Positions 46,299 to 57,391 of a DNA stretch of 64,000 bases are shown piece after piece. The position numbers and the translations under genes were made by a program. A model generated the notes under the pieces. The model did not search any database, was not told the DNA's origin, and saw only the letters and a program-made list of their open reading frames with translations. Location of the stretch: assembly GCA_035771175.1 (NCBI GenBank), contig CM069606.1:32737316-32801315 (forward strand). Reading direction: 5' to 3'. This DNA is from Paratinospora sagittata. Its lineage: Eukaryota; Streptophyta; Magnoliopsida; Ranunculales; Menispermaceae. Numbering within the stretch: the first letter of the stretch is position 1; every line of letters starts with the position of its first letter.

Positions 46299-47905
46299 GG
46301 GGGAGGCCCTCCCTGTGCTGTGGATTGTGCAGGGGGATAAATGATCTCGGTGACCGGAGTCCTTGTGTGGCGTGGCTGGCCGAGATGGGACAATATTATG
46401 GATCCATAATGGCTAGGCGTTCGCCCCGAGGGGGTGCGCCCGCACCTGGGTAGGGGGCACGCTGTGCAACCCAGGGTGTGACAAAATGGGTACTCAAGTT
46501 GCAAAATCTAACCTTATGAGGAAGAGGTTGCGAGTTCGAACATGGGGGAGGCCCTCCCTGTGCTGTGGATTGTGCAGGGGGATAAATGATCTCGGTGACC
46601 GGCGTCCTTGTGTGGCGTGGCTGGCCGAGATGAGACAATATTATGGATCCATAATGGCTAGGCGTTCTCCACTGCGGTGGTGCGCCCGCACCTGGGTAGG
46701 GGGCACGCTGTGCAACCCAGGGTGTGACAGAAAGGCTTTTACTTGCATTGAACCACATATCTGAATGCTCGATATTATATGTTATGTTTTTAATCATTCT
46801 ACGCATTGGCATGCATACATGAATTATATTGATGAGTATTGATGGCATATCTAAATTCTATTCACTGGGTATCGTTGGCTCATCCTCATTTCCCATTTTC
46901 AGGTCTTTCTATTCAGGATAAGGGCAAGGGAGTAGTCGTATCTTAAAGACCTTGTCGGCATTAGAGTTTAAGGCCTCGGCGTGAGTTAGGAGGCATTTTT
47001 TATTGAACTCTGTTTTAAATAATGATGTATTCGTATTTTGGACTATGTAAATATAACACTTACCACATTTGTAGTATTGGTGAGTTTGACTTTTTAGATA
47101 GACCATGTGGGCATATGACGATTTTTTTGTACCCATCATTTTGGACTTTTATGTGTAATGTCCATCTTGATAGACTGATGGGTTTATGGATCATTTATGG
47201 ATTTATCTTTCGTCTTGATTATTATTATCATGGTTGGAAGAATTATTTTAGTACCTTTTAGGTTATGATATTGTTTGGGACAAGGCTCGTAGGGTCTCAA
47301 CCACCTCACGTGGGTTGAGGAGTGGTTGGAGATGCCTACGTCGGGCGTCCCGTCCCAACATTCCTCACGCCTTTCTGTGTGGGGTTGGTGGTCCGGGATG
47401 TGGGGTCGCCACAGATATGATGCATTATGTTTAACTTGTATATGATCTTGTATATCACCATGTTATTGAAATCGCTCTGATTAGCTTTTACCATGTTTTA
47501 TATAAATGCATGTACATTGCCATTTGTAGAAAATATTCATTGAGCTTGTTGTAGCTCACCCTTCGTTCTTATCATTTTAAGTTCTGATAGGAAGAGGAAA
47601 TGGAAGGCCTAGCTGCATAAAGCTTTCCGAGTTTTTGTGATGTAGGTGTTTTGTACATTTTTGCATTTTGGCATTATGTACATAATAACACCTAGTGTAT
47701 TATACTTAACACATAGATGGGATGTAATTTGCATATTAGGTATGGTTTGTATATTTTGGACTTTGGAATTTTATATTTGCCACTTTTTGGAGAATGTAAT
47801 TATATTGATGTTTAATTATGTCTATTTTTATGTTTAGATGGATGCTAGTTTGGGATTATTTGATTATTAGATTATTTAGATGAGACTGATAGGACGCCGG
47901 GTGTA

Positions 47906-48166
47906 TCGAGGGAGGATATATCTGAGGGTTCCGTGTCGGTCATGACGTCACTCGTTGTGGGTCGTGACACATCCACTACCTAACCTCCTCAGTTAGGATT
48001 TGTCCAAACTCCACTAACGGATCTCTTACGGGTGAGTCGAGGGAGGATATATCTGAGGGTTCCGTGTCGGTCATGACGTCACTCGTTGTGGGTCATGACA
48101 CATCCACTACCTAACCTCCTCAGTTAGGATTTGTCCAAACTCCACTAACGGATCTCTTACGGGTGA
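47906..48166. repeat. 131-bp tandem duplication across an LTR/host junction
   Basis: TCGAGGGAGGATATATCTGA begins at 47906 and again at 48037. Each copy contains the last 60 or so bases of the family-X LTR, its CATCC target duplication and host LTR DNA to CTCTTACGGGTGA. One base differs (GTCGTGACA versus GTCATGACA). The duplication must postdate the LTR insertion. Confidence 0.93.
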
Positions 48167-48563
48167 AGATCAAATTGTTACACCTTCTCAATTTTACAGG
48201 CTTCAGAATAACCTTGATAGTTTCTCAACTTCACAAGGCTTGAGAACAACCTTTACAGATCGAGCAACACTTGCTCTATTCCAGTAACTAACTAGTCACC
48301 AATAACTGAGATACAGATTGAGATATGATTCAATTTACTCAGACTCAAAGGAATACTTACAAAGCTTTTGGATTGAACTTTCTGTAACTACAGATTCAGC
48401 AAAGTATATAAGATGAAGTGCAGCTGAAATGAAAGGTTCAAAAAGCATTTTTCTTCTTCAATGGATTTTGAAAATGTATTAAATGAAGAACGTCAAATCC
48501 AGAAGATTTCAAGATATCAAGAGTTTATGCAACGAGTAGAAGTATAACTTTCAAGAGTATTTG

Positions 48564-51500
48564 TGTGACGCCCCGAAAATTATTTCATCTAGCCCATAAC
48601 CCAATTGCATTTTTGCCCAAACTCTATGTGTTGTCTTGATATGTTTGGTGTTTGTTTGATGGTTGTTTAATGTTTGTATAGTTGATGCTTGATAATGTAT
48701 ATAAATATGTGTATCATAAATTGTATATGGGTCATGTTAAATTAAATTATAATGCATATGTTATTATTTATGCATGGGCTCATTAAATCATGAATTGATA
48801 TGGGTTAGGATTGATTGAATAAAAGGATAAATGAGAATGAAAATTTGGTGTATTAAATGGATTGAACATTTAAAATACATGGAAGCATGAAATTGGTTAA
48901 AATACATGTGGCTGGTATGGGTAGTATGAGACCAACACATGTGAAGGTTGGTGCATGAAAGTGGACAAGTGTCCCATGCCCACTTCTAGAATCCAAGAAT
49001 GTGCTAGAAAATGAGATGAGTGGAGGAGAGAATCCAAGAATTTGCTAGAAAATGAGGTGAGTGGAAGAGATAATCCAAGAATGTGCTAGAAAGTGAGGTG
49101 AGTGGAGGAGGGAATCAAGGAAGTGCTAGAAAGAGGTGAGTGGAGAGAAAGGAAAGAAGAAGAGAAAGAAAAGAAGAGAAAGGAAAGAAGAAGAGAAAGG
49201 AAAGAAGAAGAGAAAGAAAGAGAGAGTTGCAGGAGGAAGATCCCTGCGACATTTTCATCAAAGAGGTGGATCTTTGGAATCTACAGTCATATTGAGCTCA
49301 AATTTTGTCAGCACGTTCGTAGCTTATGGTTCTTCATTCTGGTCGGTGGAGATCTTGATCAGAGGTTTCTTCTAAGAGATCTAACCTCTCAAACAAAGCT
49401 GGTCGGAAAGTCTAGATTTCTTGCACCGTTTCGCTCAAACTTATAGATCTCCTAAATCGACCGTTAGATGGTTATCAAATTTTGGTATGTAGCTTAAAAC
49501 TGATATTTCTACATTCTGAACGGTGGAGATCTTAATTATAGGCTTTGTCTAAGAGATATAACCTCTCAAACAAAACTGGTCAGAATTTCTGGGTTTCTCG
49601 TGCCGTTTCGGTCAAACTTGTAGATCTCCTCAATCTACCGTTGGATGGATATCAAATTTGGGTATGTAGTGTATAACAGATATTTCTGTATTCTGAACGG
49701 TGGAGATGTTTATACGTTTAGTATTTTGTGTGATATAGCCATCTGAGTTTGGGTATTTGCAGCAGGAAAGGAGAAACTGTCTGATTAGATACTTGTTCAT
49801 CAAAGATACATATCTTTTCGGTCCACCGTTGGATTGGGCTGATATTTGGACAGAAGGTTTGTTTCTTCACATACTTCAATCTGTGCGGTTGATTTTGTGA
49901 TTACGTATTTATGTTGGTAGATTGATACATCTGAACAGAATAATACATGTGAAGAATTGGTAGGGTTGCTTGTATTAGATCTAAATTTAGAATATGAACT
50001 TAGACCTTTCCAAATAGCTTGCATGTCAACTATGTTGACCTAGTTGCCATTGTTGATGAACCCATGATGCAAATCAGTGATATACATGGCTGAACATGGT
50101 GACCTAGTGTAAATCGACAATATGGCCTAAGTATGGAAAATTTCATATTTTAGGGCTTTTGATGCTTTTGGCCTAGAATCATTGAATTGATGCAACTTAT
50201 GTTTAATTAAGCATGATTAGGGTTGATTATGCTACTGATTTGGTGGTTGTGACCATACCATGGGTTAGGCCTACTTGTGATCAAGTGACCCAATTTGGGC
50301 ATATTTATGCCTAAAGGAATTGAAAATCAGTATTTTTGATTCATAGAATGGTTTATGAATGAGAACTATGCATTAGAGGCCTAAGTCATGTGATTTGAGT
50401 TGAATGATGGGATTAGATGGGATTTAGGCCTATTGTTTATATGTGGGTTGATTTAGGGTTGATGTGTAATGTCTACGTGATTGAGCATAGAAATTGATGT
50501 ATGGTAGGATATTGATGAATGTTTCAGGATCTTGATTGGGTTGATTCGGTTTGGTGATCGTGTGTGGTTAAGTACACTCGCGAGGCTTGGTTGTGAGTAG
50601 ACTTCACTTATGATTATATCATTTATGTCATCATATCACTTATATATATTGTATGTTGAAAGCATGAATGTGTTCTAATGTTTTGAATGATGCATTGATT
50701 TGAGAAAACCTTATGACTTTGGTTGGGCCCATCTATCTGGCTAATAGGGGGACTTGACCTTGTCATAGGAGGGTTTTAAGAAGGAAATGGTTGGGGTCAA
50801 CGGCACGGTGAAATAGACGTGTACTAGTAACCCAAATAAACATGATTGGGATCAACGGTATGGTGAAATAGACGTACACTAGTAACCCAATGCATGTGGA
50901 ATGTGGATCCAAATTGATAAACTTTTACTTGCATCGAACTTATTATAAATGTTTGGTATCTATATGTTATGAGCTTTTAATCATGCTACACAATTGACAT
51001 GCATACATGATATTTATTGATGAGTATTGATAACATATTTGAATTCTATTCACTGGGCACCGTTGGCTCACCCTCATTTTCCTCTTTCAGGTCCTTCTGT
51101 CCCGAATAAGGGCAAAGGAGTAGTTATATCTTGAGGGTCTTGCCTACGAGAGAATCCAAAGCCTCGATGTGAGTTGTGAGGCATTTTGATTGAACTATGT
51201 TTTAAATTATGAAGTATTATATTTTGGATTATGTAATTATAACACTTACCACATTGTAGTATGGGTGAGTTGGGATTTGTTAGATAGACCATGTGGGCAT
51301 ATGACGGTTTTTATTTGTACCCACAATTTTGGACTTTATGTGTATGTCAGTTTTAATGGACTGTAAGGATTATGATTTTATTTATGGTTCATTTTTATGG
51401 ATTATCTCTTGTCTTTGATGATTAATACGGCGGGTAGTTTTGTTTAGTACCTTTTGATATTATGTCGTTGTTTGAGATAAGGCTCGTAGGGTCTCAACCA

Positions 51501-51610
51501 CCTCACGGGAGTTGAGGAGTGCTCGGAGATGCCTACGCCGGGCGTCCCGCCCCGGCATTCCGCACGCCATTCCCTGCGGGGTTGGTGGTACGGGGCGCGG
51601 GGTCGCCACA
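48564..51610 (+). mobile_element. Solo LTR, family Y (3,047 bp)
   Basis: Starts TGTGACGCCCCGAAAATTAT, ends GGGGTCGCCACA, flanking ATTTG at 48559-48563 and 51611-51615. Contains 42-bp tandem units (about 49000-49140, GTGCTAGAAAATGAGGTGAG type), a GA-rich leader (49140-49225), and a duplicated block of about 180 bp with CTGGTCGG and GAACGGTGGAGAT motifs (49330-49710). The short antisense and sense frames inside are shadows of this non-coding DNA. Confidence 0.95.
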
Positions 51611-52879
51611 ATTTGCATAAGTAAAAACTGTTCAAAGATTTGAAGAATAAGTTATCAGTTTTCTCATTTTTGTGTTCTATATTTAAATGCTCCAAGGCAA
51701 CATATATATAGAGATAACAATGGCGCTTTGGACTTGAACATTTTTCAAGAATGTTTTGGCGCACAAAGTTATTTCAAATCAATGGATACATTCTTTCTCG
51801 GAAAGGATTGATTCAGTTTGTGCAATTACGGCAACAACACCTAAATCTTATGATCATTCATGAGAATAGAATGTTCTGATAAAGTTTTAAATCGTTATGA
51901 AAATATTCAAAAAGTTCTGAAAAAGTGTACAGTTGACAGCTTTATGACAGTGTTGGATTAGAGTCCTTATTAGTCAATCAATTTCCTGATGCATAAAGCC
52001 ATTTTTTGTCATTTTGTTCCTTGAGGGCGCTTATACAACGTGAGCGTCCTACTAAACTGTGAAGTGAGGTCGCTACTTGAACGTAAACGTCATGACTTAC
52101 TTAAGACTTTTAAAACCATAAAAACGATGAGTACGCTACTGATCAATTAGCATCCTGATGAGTTACATAGTTGGTTCTTGTGAGGGCGTTACTAAAACGT
52201 AAGCATCCTGACGTAAGTGATTCCAACTTTTGTACTATCAGCGTCCTTAAGTATTTAACAATCAACGTGCTAACTCGTTTTAAAAACAAAATAACATAAG
52301 GGTGCTACTGAATCGTAAGCGTCCTGATGCTTGAAATACTTACGTTCAATCAGCGTGTTGATATTTAATCAACGTCTTGATAAGTTCATTTGGTTAAATC
52401 AATGAGGGCGCTACTCAAGATGTAAGTGTCTTGATAAATAAGTGTATTTTCAACCTAGAACCTTATCAACGTCCTAATGCGTCATCAACGTCATGCATCA
52501 GCGTCTTGATTGATGCATCAGCGTCCTGATGGACACTTAAAAATAATTTTGACATTTTTCAACATTTTAAAGTTCGATTAAACATGATTAAACACTTAGT
52601 GTTTTGAATCAAATCAAACTTTAAAAATTCATTGAGTGATCGATAAAATCAACGAAAAAATATTTTAAAATTAAATCGACTAAACCATGCAATCATGCAC
52701 ATTTGTTGAATCATATGATAACAGAGATTCTACAACCTAAACACAATATAATAACACAAAGATATGTCTTCGAACGATCATAGTCTTCAATTTGATCTTA
52801 AAAGCTTTTTCATCATGCATCATCGAGTCTTTGCAAATCGTCATGTAAAATTAGATGTGCAATACATATAATATTATCG

Positions 52880-53960
52880 TAATCAAAGTGTAGTTTGTAA
52901 TCATCAAAATATTTTTTCTCGTTCGGGTCACGAGGGCAATAAGATTAACATTTTGTCTTGAAATAAAATCTAATATTAAATATTTATTATTTGGAATAGA
53001 TGAAGATACTTCATTATCTCTTGTTAAATTATTACCAAGTTTTTCCCCGTATAATTCATAAAGTTTAAATAAGTCTTTTTATATTGAATAAAATATATAT
53101 ATATATAAATATATTTATTGAGTACTTGTTCTAGAAACTTATGTTTATAAATTAGATATAAACAATCTTCTACAAGTATTAATTTATAACGAGGATTCGT
53201 ACAAATTGATATGCCAATTATAATAAAATATTATAAATATTAAAAGTTGAAGGCTCTTTACTAAGTTCATCTAAAACAAATATAATATTTCCTAAATGAA
53301 AAGAAGATTATTATTAGTAACGTTGATTTGAACCTGAAAAAGCAATAGTAACCTCATTGAATACTTGTAAAAGTTGTGTAATTAAATTTGCATTATGCCA
53401 ATCAATATAAGTTGGAACATATTGAAACTTATTTGAAGTAAATAATACATTAAAAGCACCTTCAAATTAAATAGCTACACTTAACATTATACAAGTAGGT
53501 TTCAAAAAAAAAAAAAAAACATTATATAAGTAGCATTCCACCTATGTGGAACATCAAAAGGTAGTTTTTTATATTTTATACCCAAAGACTTGCATATTTC
53601 TTTAAATTGATAAAGTTTAACTTGTGAATTTTTTATTAACTTACACTTTCTGTAATATTTACAATTGCATTTTAAAGCTTTAAAAAAAAAAAAAAAAACA
53701 ATTGCATTTTGGATAACTCTCAAACCATCTTGAACAATAAGATTAAGAATATGAACATGACAACTAATATGATAAAGAGTATAATTATTAATTATTCTTA
53801 AAAAATCATTCAACATTCTTACACAAACATAATTAGTTGATGCATTATATCTAAAGTAATTTTTTTTATCAAATATATTAAATTCTAAAAGACACCTACG
53901 AAATTCAATATGAAAACCTTCAAACTCATGAAATCTAAGATAGCGTTTGACAACTCTAAT
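52880..53960 (-). pseudogene. hAT (RICESLEEPER-like) transposase pseudogene
   Basis: The minus strand reads HISCHVHILNLIVQDGLRVI, the conserved CxxH...HILNLIVQDG motif of plant hAT transposases. KLYQFKEICKSLGIKYKKLP and DVPHRWNATYIM follow, then VPTYIDWHNANLITQLLQVF with EVTIAFSGSNQRY, then DLFKLYELYGEKLG. Poly-A/T expansions (53505-53520, 53682-53698) and stops break the frame. Its C-terminal dimerisation region is not here, but a fitting one lies at 39700-39957 on the same strand. Confidence 0.85.
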
Positions 53961-54374
53961 CTAAAAAAATAAGCTCTATTTTGATAAGAACTTATTTAAT
54001 TAGTAGTGCTTATTTGAAATATATTGTTTGGTGACCAATATTTTAACATTTAATTTTAGCTTAGCATTAAAACTAGAGCGTAATTAATACTTAATTCTTT
54101 TATTAGAAGGGTATTTTATGTCTTTTATCAAAATATTTTACTATTGTATTATTCATAATAAAAATGCTAAATAATAAAATTAAACATTTAAAAACAAATC
54201 TTGCGTTTCTTAAATATATATTATTATAATTATATAAATAATTTAATAATTAATTATTATTCACAAAGTAGTAGTAAAAGTACATAAAAAAATTGTTAAA
54301 GGTGGTGACCATACATGTAGAGAAAGAGAAAAAAATTATATTATTAAATTTTTTTATTAAAAAAAAAAAAGAAA

Positions 54375-54510
54375 AAAGAGAGAGGGTTTCTCCTCTCTGT
54401 CATGCAAGAGGAGAAAAGCCCTCTACGGGAAAACCCCTCTCTAGGCGCTAGAGAGGGGTTTTTGCACGCCGAAGAGGGTTACCCTCTCTAGCGCCCAAAG
54501 AGGGGGTTTC
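54375..54510. repeat. Cluster of inverted repeats (CCTCTC/GAGAGG)
   Basis: Several stems in 135 bp: CCCCTCTCTAGGCGCTAGAGAGGGG (near-perfect palindrome at about 54435-54460), AGAGGGTTACCCTCT, and CTCCTCTC...GAGGAG pairs. An A-run precedes it and an LTR-like start follows at 54512. It is similar in style, not in sequence, to the hairpin arrays at 21688 and 23486. Confidence 0.7.
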
Positions 54511-54511
54511 T

Positions 54512-56843
54512 TGTCGTGATTTATTTTTCAGTGACGTCACGAGCAACACAGAATATTAGATATGTCATATACTGACATCCTATCAGCCTAACCCAATATC
54601 AAAAATTCGACAAAGTATATCCTGTATATACACACATACCAAATCACTTGTATATGTATACCTAAATTACATCGTTCAAATTTCAGAATAAACCATTGAT
54701 ATCCAAATATCAAATTGTAGATATATGAACCTAATTCACCATTCTTAATTCCAATAAACATTACCATATCTTTTTTCTCAAAATTATAAAATTAGACAAA
54801 TCATCCACCCAACTATTATGCTTTACAACCAAAATCTACTGTAATAAGTAGTTATACATGGTGGTGATCATATATATAATAGAAAGTATAAAAGATTTAT
54901 AATCTCATAATCCATACACATACATTAATAGGAATTGGGACATTGCTAACACTCCCTAGCCACCCCTTTTCCTTTTTTGTCAGAACCTGGAAAATAAGGA
55001 AAGGGTAAGTTTTGGAAGCCCAAAGAGTAAATCTCACAAATAACACCATAAATGCATTTAAAATACAATAGCATGCTTTAACATCATTTTAAAAGCACAA
55101 TGCAAGGCAGAACTCAATATAGAGCCATATGAATCATTTAATAAACAATGCACAGGGTTCATCAAAACACATGAATTTTTTCACTTCTTTACTTCTCTTG
55201 TGATAATCTATCCGATCTGTCACTTATTACGCACTATAAGGGATGCCCCGCATAGCATTACCCATTTCTCTATTTATTTATTTTCGTTGTTAACCCATTT
55301 CATACGCTCATTCTCATTTGTATGGGAATGACCACCACTCTGAAACACACTCCGATCAAACTAGCATATTTTGTTCCCAAAAACAAGTGATGAAATGGGC
55401 TATCTGTATCTGAGTGCATTACATTGGTAGTGCCTCAACCACCTTCGTTTTGAAATTCATTTCATGAAGTCAAATACATGCACGTATATATAAATAAATA
55501 TGCTTATGGTTACAAATCATGCATGCAATTTTACAATGCCATAAATGGAAACTACAAGAGAGAAATATTCACAATCACACTATCACCACTATAGCATTCA
55601 ATCCAACCAACTGAAACCAAGTTCTAGAATATCAATATTAACTTGTTCATAGGAAAATTATACATTCATTATGTTTCTAGCACACCAATTTCGCACTTGA
55701 ACACCTAATTTCCAAGCAATTGGGTACCATTTTTTTTTTTCACGTATAACTACTATTGGAATGAAATGTCCAGTCCATTCAATCATCAATTTACAGTCCT
55801 TATCCCTATTTTCCATCATCAATGCACCCCATACACACAATTGACATCAATTGACACAATTTCACACACTATCAGTCCATTCCAAGTTCCTAACTATATC
55901 AATTTAAAAGATGCAACTAGAATTCAACTGCATCAACCCAAAGCACTCACTTATCAAACATGCAGGTCAATCCAACTTGGAGTATTCACTCCAAATTCAC
56001 TTATGCAACATTGTAAACATCATAAAGATCAAAGTAATTCAAATTCCCTGTTGAATTGAACAAATTACATGACTGAAATGTCTACACCCTCAGTTGCTTC
56101 AAAGGGTTTCACCACACACCCACTTCCTTAGACTGATTTCTTTACATAAACATCAATTTCCACCATTAAAATACACAAAAACATAAATCATAACTCAAAC
56201 CCACAAATTTGGAACATTCCCAGATTTTAACTCATTTCCAAACTCAACCAAATCAACCAATTTTCATATATGTTGATCAACTTGAAAAAAGACATAAGAA
56301 TTCATGGACTTTGAGCTAGAAATTACTTACCTTGTCTCCAAAAATCAAAAGCCCTAGCTTGTTTTCCTCTTTCTCCCTCGTCCTCCCTTTCTCTGGAAAC
56401 CAAAATGAGCTCAAATGAACAAGAAAAATTGAAAATTCACTTTTATATTCACCTAAACAGCCACACCGCTCATTTAGAAAAATTGTCAGAACAGTTAAGA
56501 GTGCGCTTTTCTTTACAAGGAGCGTGCTCCTTTATGCCCAGAAACAGATTTTGTTTCATTTACCTGCAATGAGCGAGCTCTTTCCAGGTTAGGAGCGCAC
56601 TCCTCCCATATTCAAAACCCCAAACTTGGTTCTGTCTCAAGGGAGCGTGCTCCTCCTTCTACGACTGAGCTCCTAGTGCCCGAAGCATGAAAATTTTCAT
56701 TTTTTCCACCCTAATATCCACCTATGGTCCCGATATTCCTACACAAATAGAACACATCCCGAAATCCCAAAAAAAATACATGATACCAGTACATACTTAC
56801 ACCTAAAAGTCAATGAAAAGGATTTGACTAAAGTTACGTTACA
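54512..56843 (-). mobile_element. Probable solo LTR, gypsy-type
   Basis: Plus-strand ends TGTCGTGATTTATTT and ACGTTACA. The sense start TGTAACGTAACTTTAGTC and the text TTCATTGACTTTTAGGTG resemble known plant gypsy LTR starts. The near end has GTGACGTCACGAG as in the other LTRs. Flanks are TTTCT (54507-54511) and TCTCT (56844-56848), one mismatch, so the boundary is tentative. It includes GGAGCGTGCTCC palindromes at 56518-56670. Confidence 0.6.
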
Positions 56844-57391
56844 TCTCTCCTTTTTTTATATTTCTATTATTTTTTAAAGTTTTTAAAATTTAGACTAAAC
56901 ATTTTATTTTTATAAAATTCTATATCAATTAGAGTTTTAGCAAGTAAGAAGAAAAAATTTGAGTTGTCGAATGGGCCTTAAATTTTCTTTTATTTATTTT
57001 TCAATTACTATCTATAAAATATGATGTAATATACAAATATGACCAATGGACCAACGATTTGACCAATCACCATCCATCAGTCAATTTCATCGTTAACTTG
57101 TTAGTTAAAAATCAGTCTATAACTTAAAATAATTATAATTTTTTTATCTGAACTTTGATTTAAATGATTCAAAAGGCTTTAAAAAAAAGATCAAAAGATT
57201 TATAAGATCATATACTTTTAGTCACTTTTCGATTACCGATTGTTGATCCTATAGCTGTTAAACGGTAAATGCTTGTAAAATATATTTATACTTAATTAAA
57301 AATTAGGGTTTAAACAATAAAGGAAAGAAAACACATGAATGTATTGACTATTTTATGTTAGAATTGCCACGCAAGCGGCGAAAGTGAATGT

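Larger units (their letters stand above)
46125..46729. mobile_element. TG...CA inverted-repeat element with tRNA-like module
   Basis: It starts TGTTACACCCTGGGTTGCAC and ends with its near reverse complement (GTGCAACCCAGGGTGTGACA). GAAAG flanks it at 46120-46124 and 46730-46734, and the related LTR at 48564 lacks it at the same place. Arms: 46125-46230 inverted to 46378-46483, 106 bp and almost perfect. Between them lies a 147-bp segment with RNA polymerase III box A- and B-like motifs. A second segment and right arm (46484-46729) are a tandem duplicate. TG/CA ends with a 5-bp duplication are the mark of LTR-retroelement integrase, but the ends are inverted, not direct. It belongs to no class I can name. 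Confidence 0.88.
44328..47413 (+). mobile_element. Solo LTR, family Y, nested (3,086 bp)
   Basis: Starts TGTGACGCCCCAAAAATC, ends GGGGTCGCCACA, flanking GATAT at 44323-44327 and 47414-47418. It aligns with 48564-51610 over its ends and the CACTGGGTATCGTTGGCTCATCC region. It contains a 605-bp inverted-repeat element at 46125-46729 and a palindromic array in its leader. Confidence 0.93.
42114..47969 (+). mobile_element. Solo LTR, family X-related, itself containing another solo LTR
   Basis: Starts TGTAATGCCCTGTACC, ends GGGTCGTGACA, flanking CATCC at 42109-42113 and 47970-47974. Without the nested 44328-47413 insert it is about 2.8 kb. Its 3' part has the CATTGAGCTTGTTGTAGCTCACCC block and ends with GGTCATGACGTCACTCG, like family X. 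Confidence 0.92.
41928..52870 (+). mobile_element. Host LTR (SIRE/Maximus-like copia), shredded by nested LTRs
   Basis: Three separated pieces join when nested LTRs are removed: 41928-42113, 47975-48563 and 51616-about 52870. The joined start reads TGTTGGCCTAGATATG, AAAAGGGGGCGAATTGGAC, then CACAAGATTTATAGTGGTTC and ACTAACGGATCTCTTACGGG. Such motifs are familiar from copia SIRE-type LTRs. The last piece has repeated GCGTCCTGATG/AACGTAAGCGTCC phrases. The right end and target duplication are not resolved. Confidence 0.45.
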
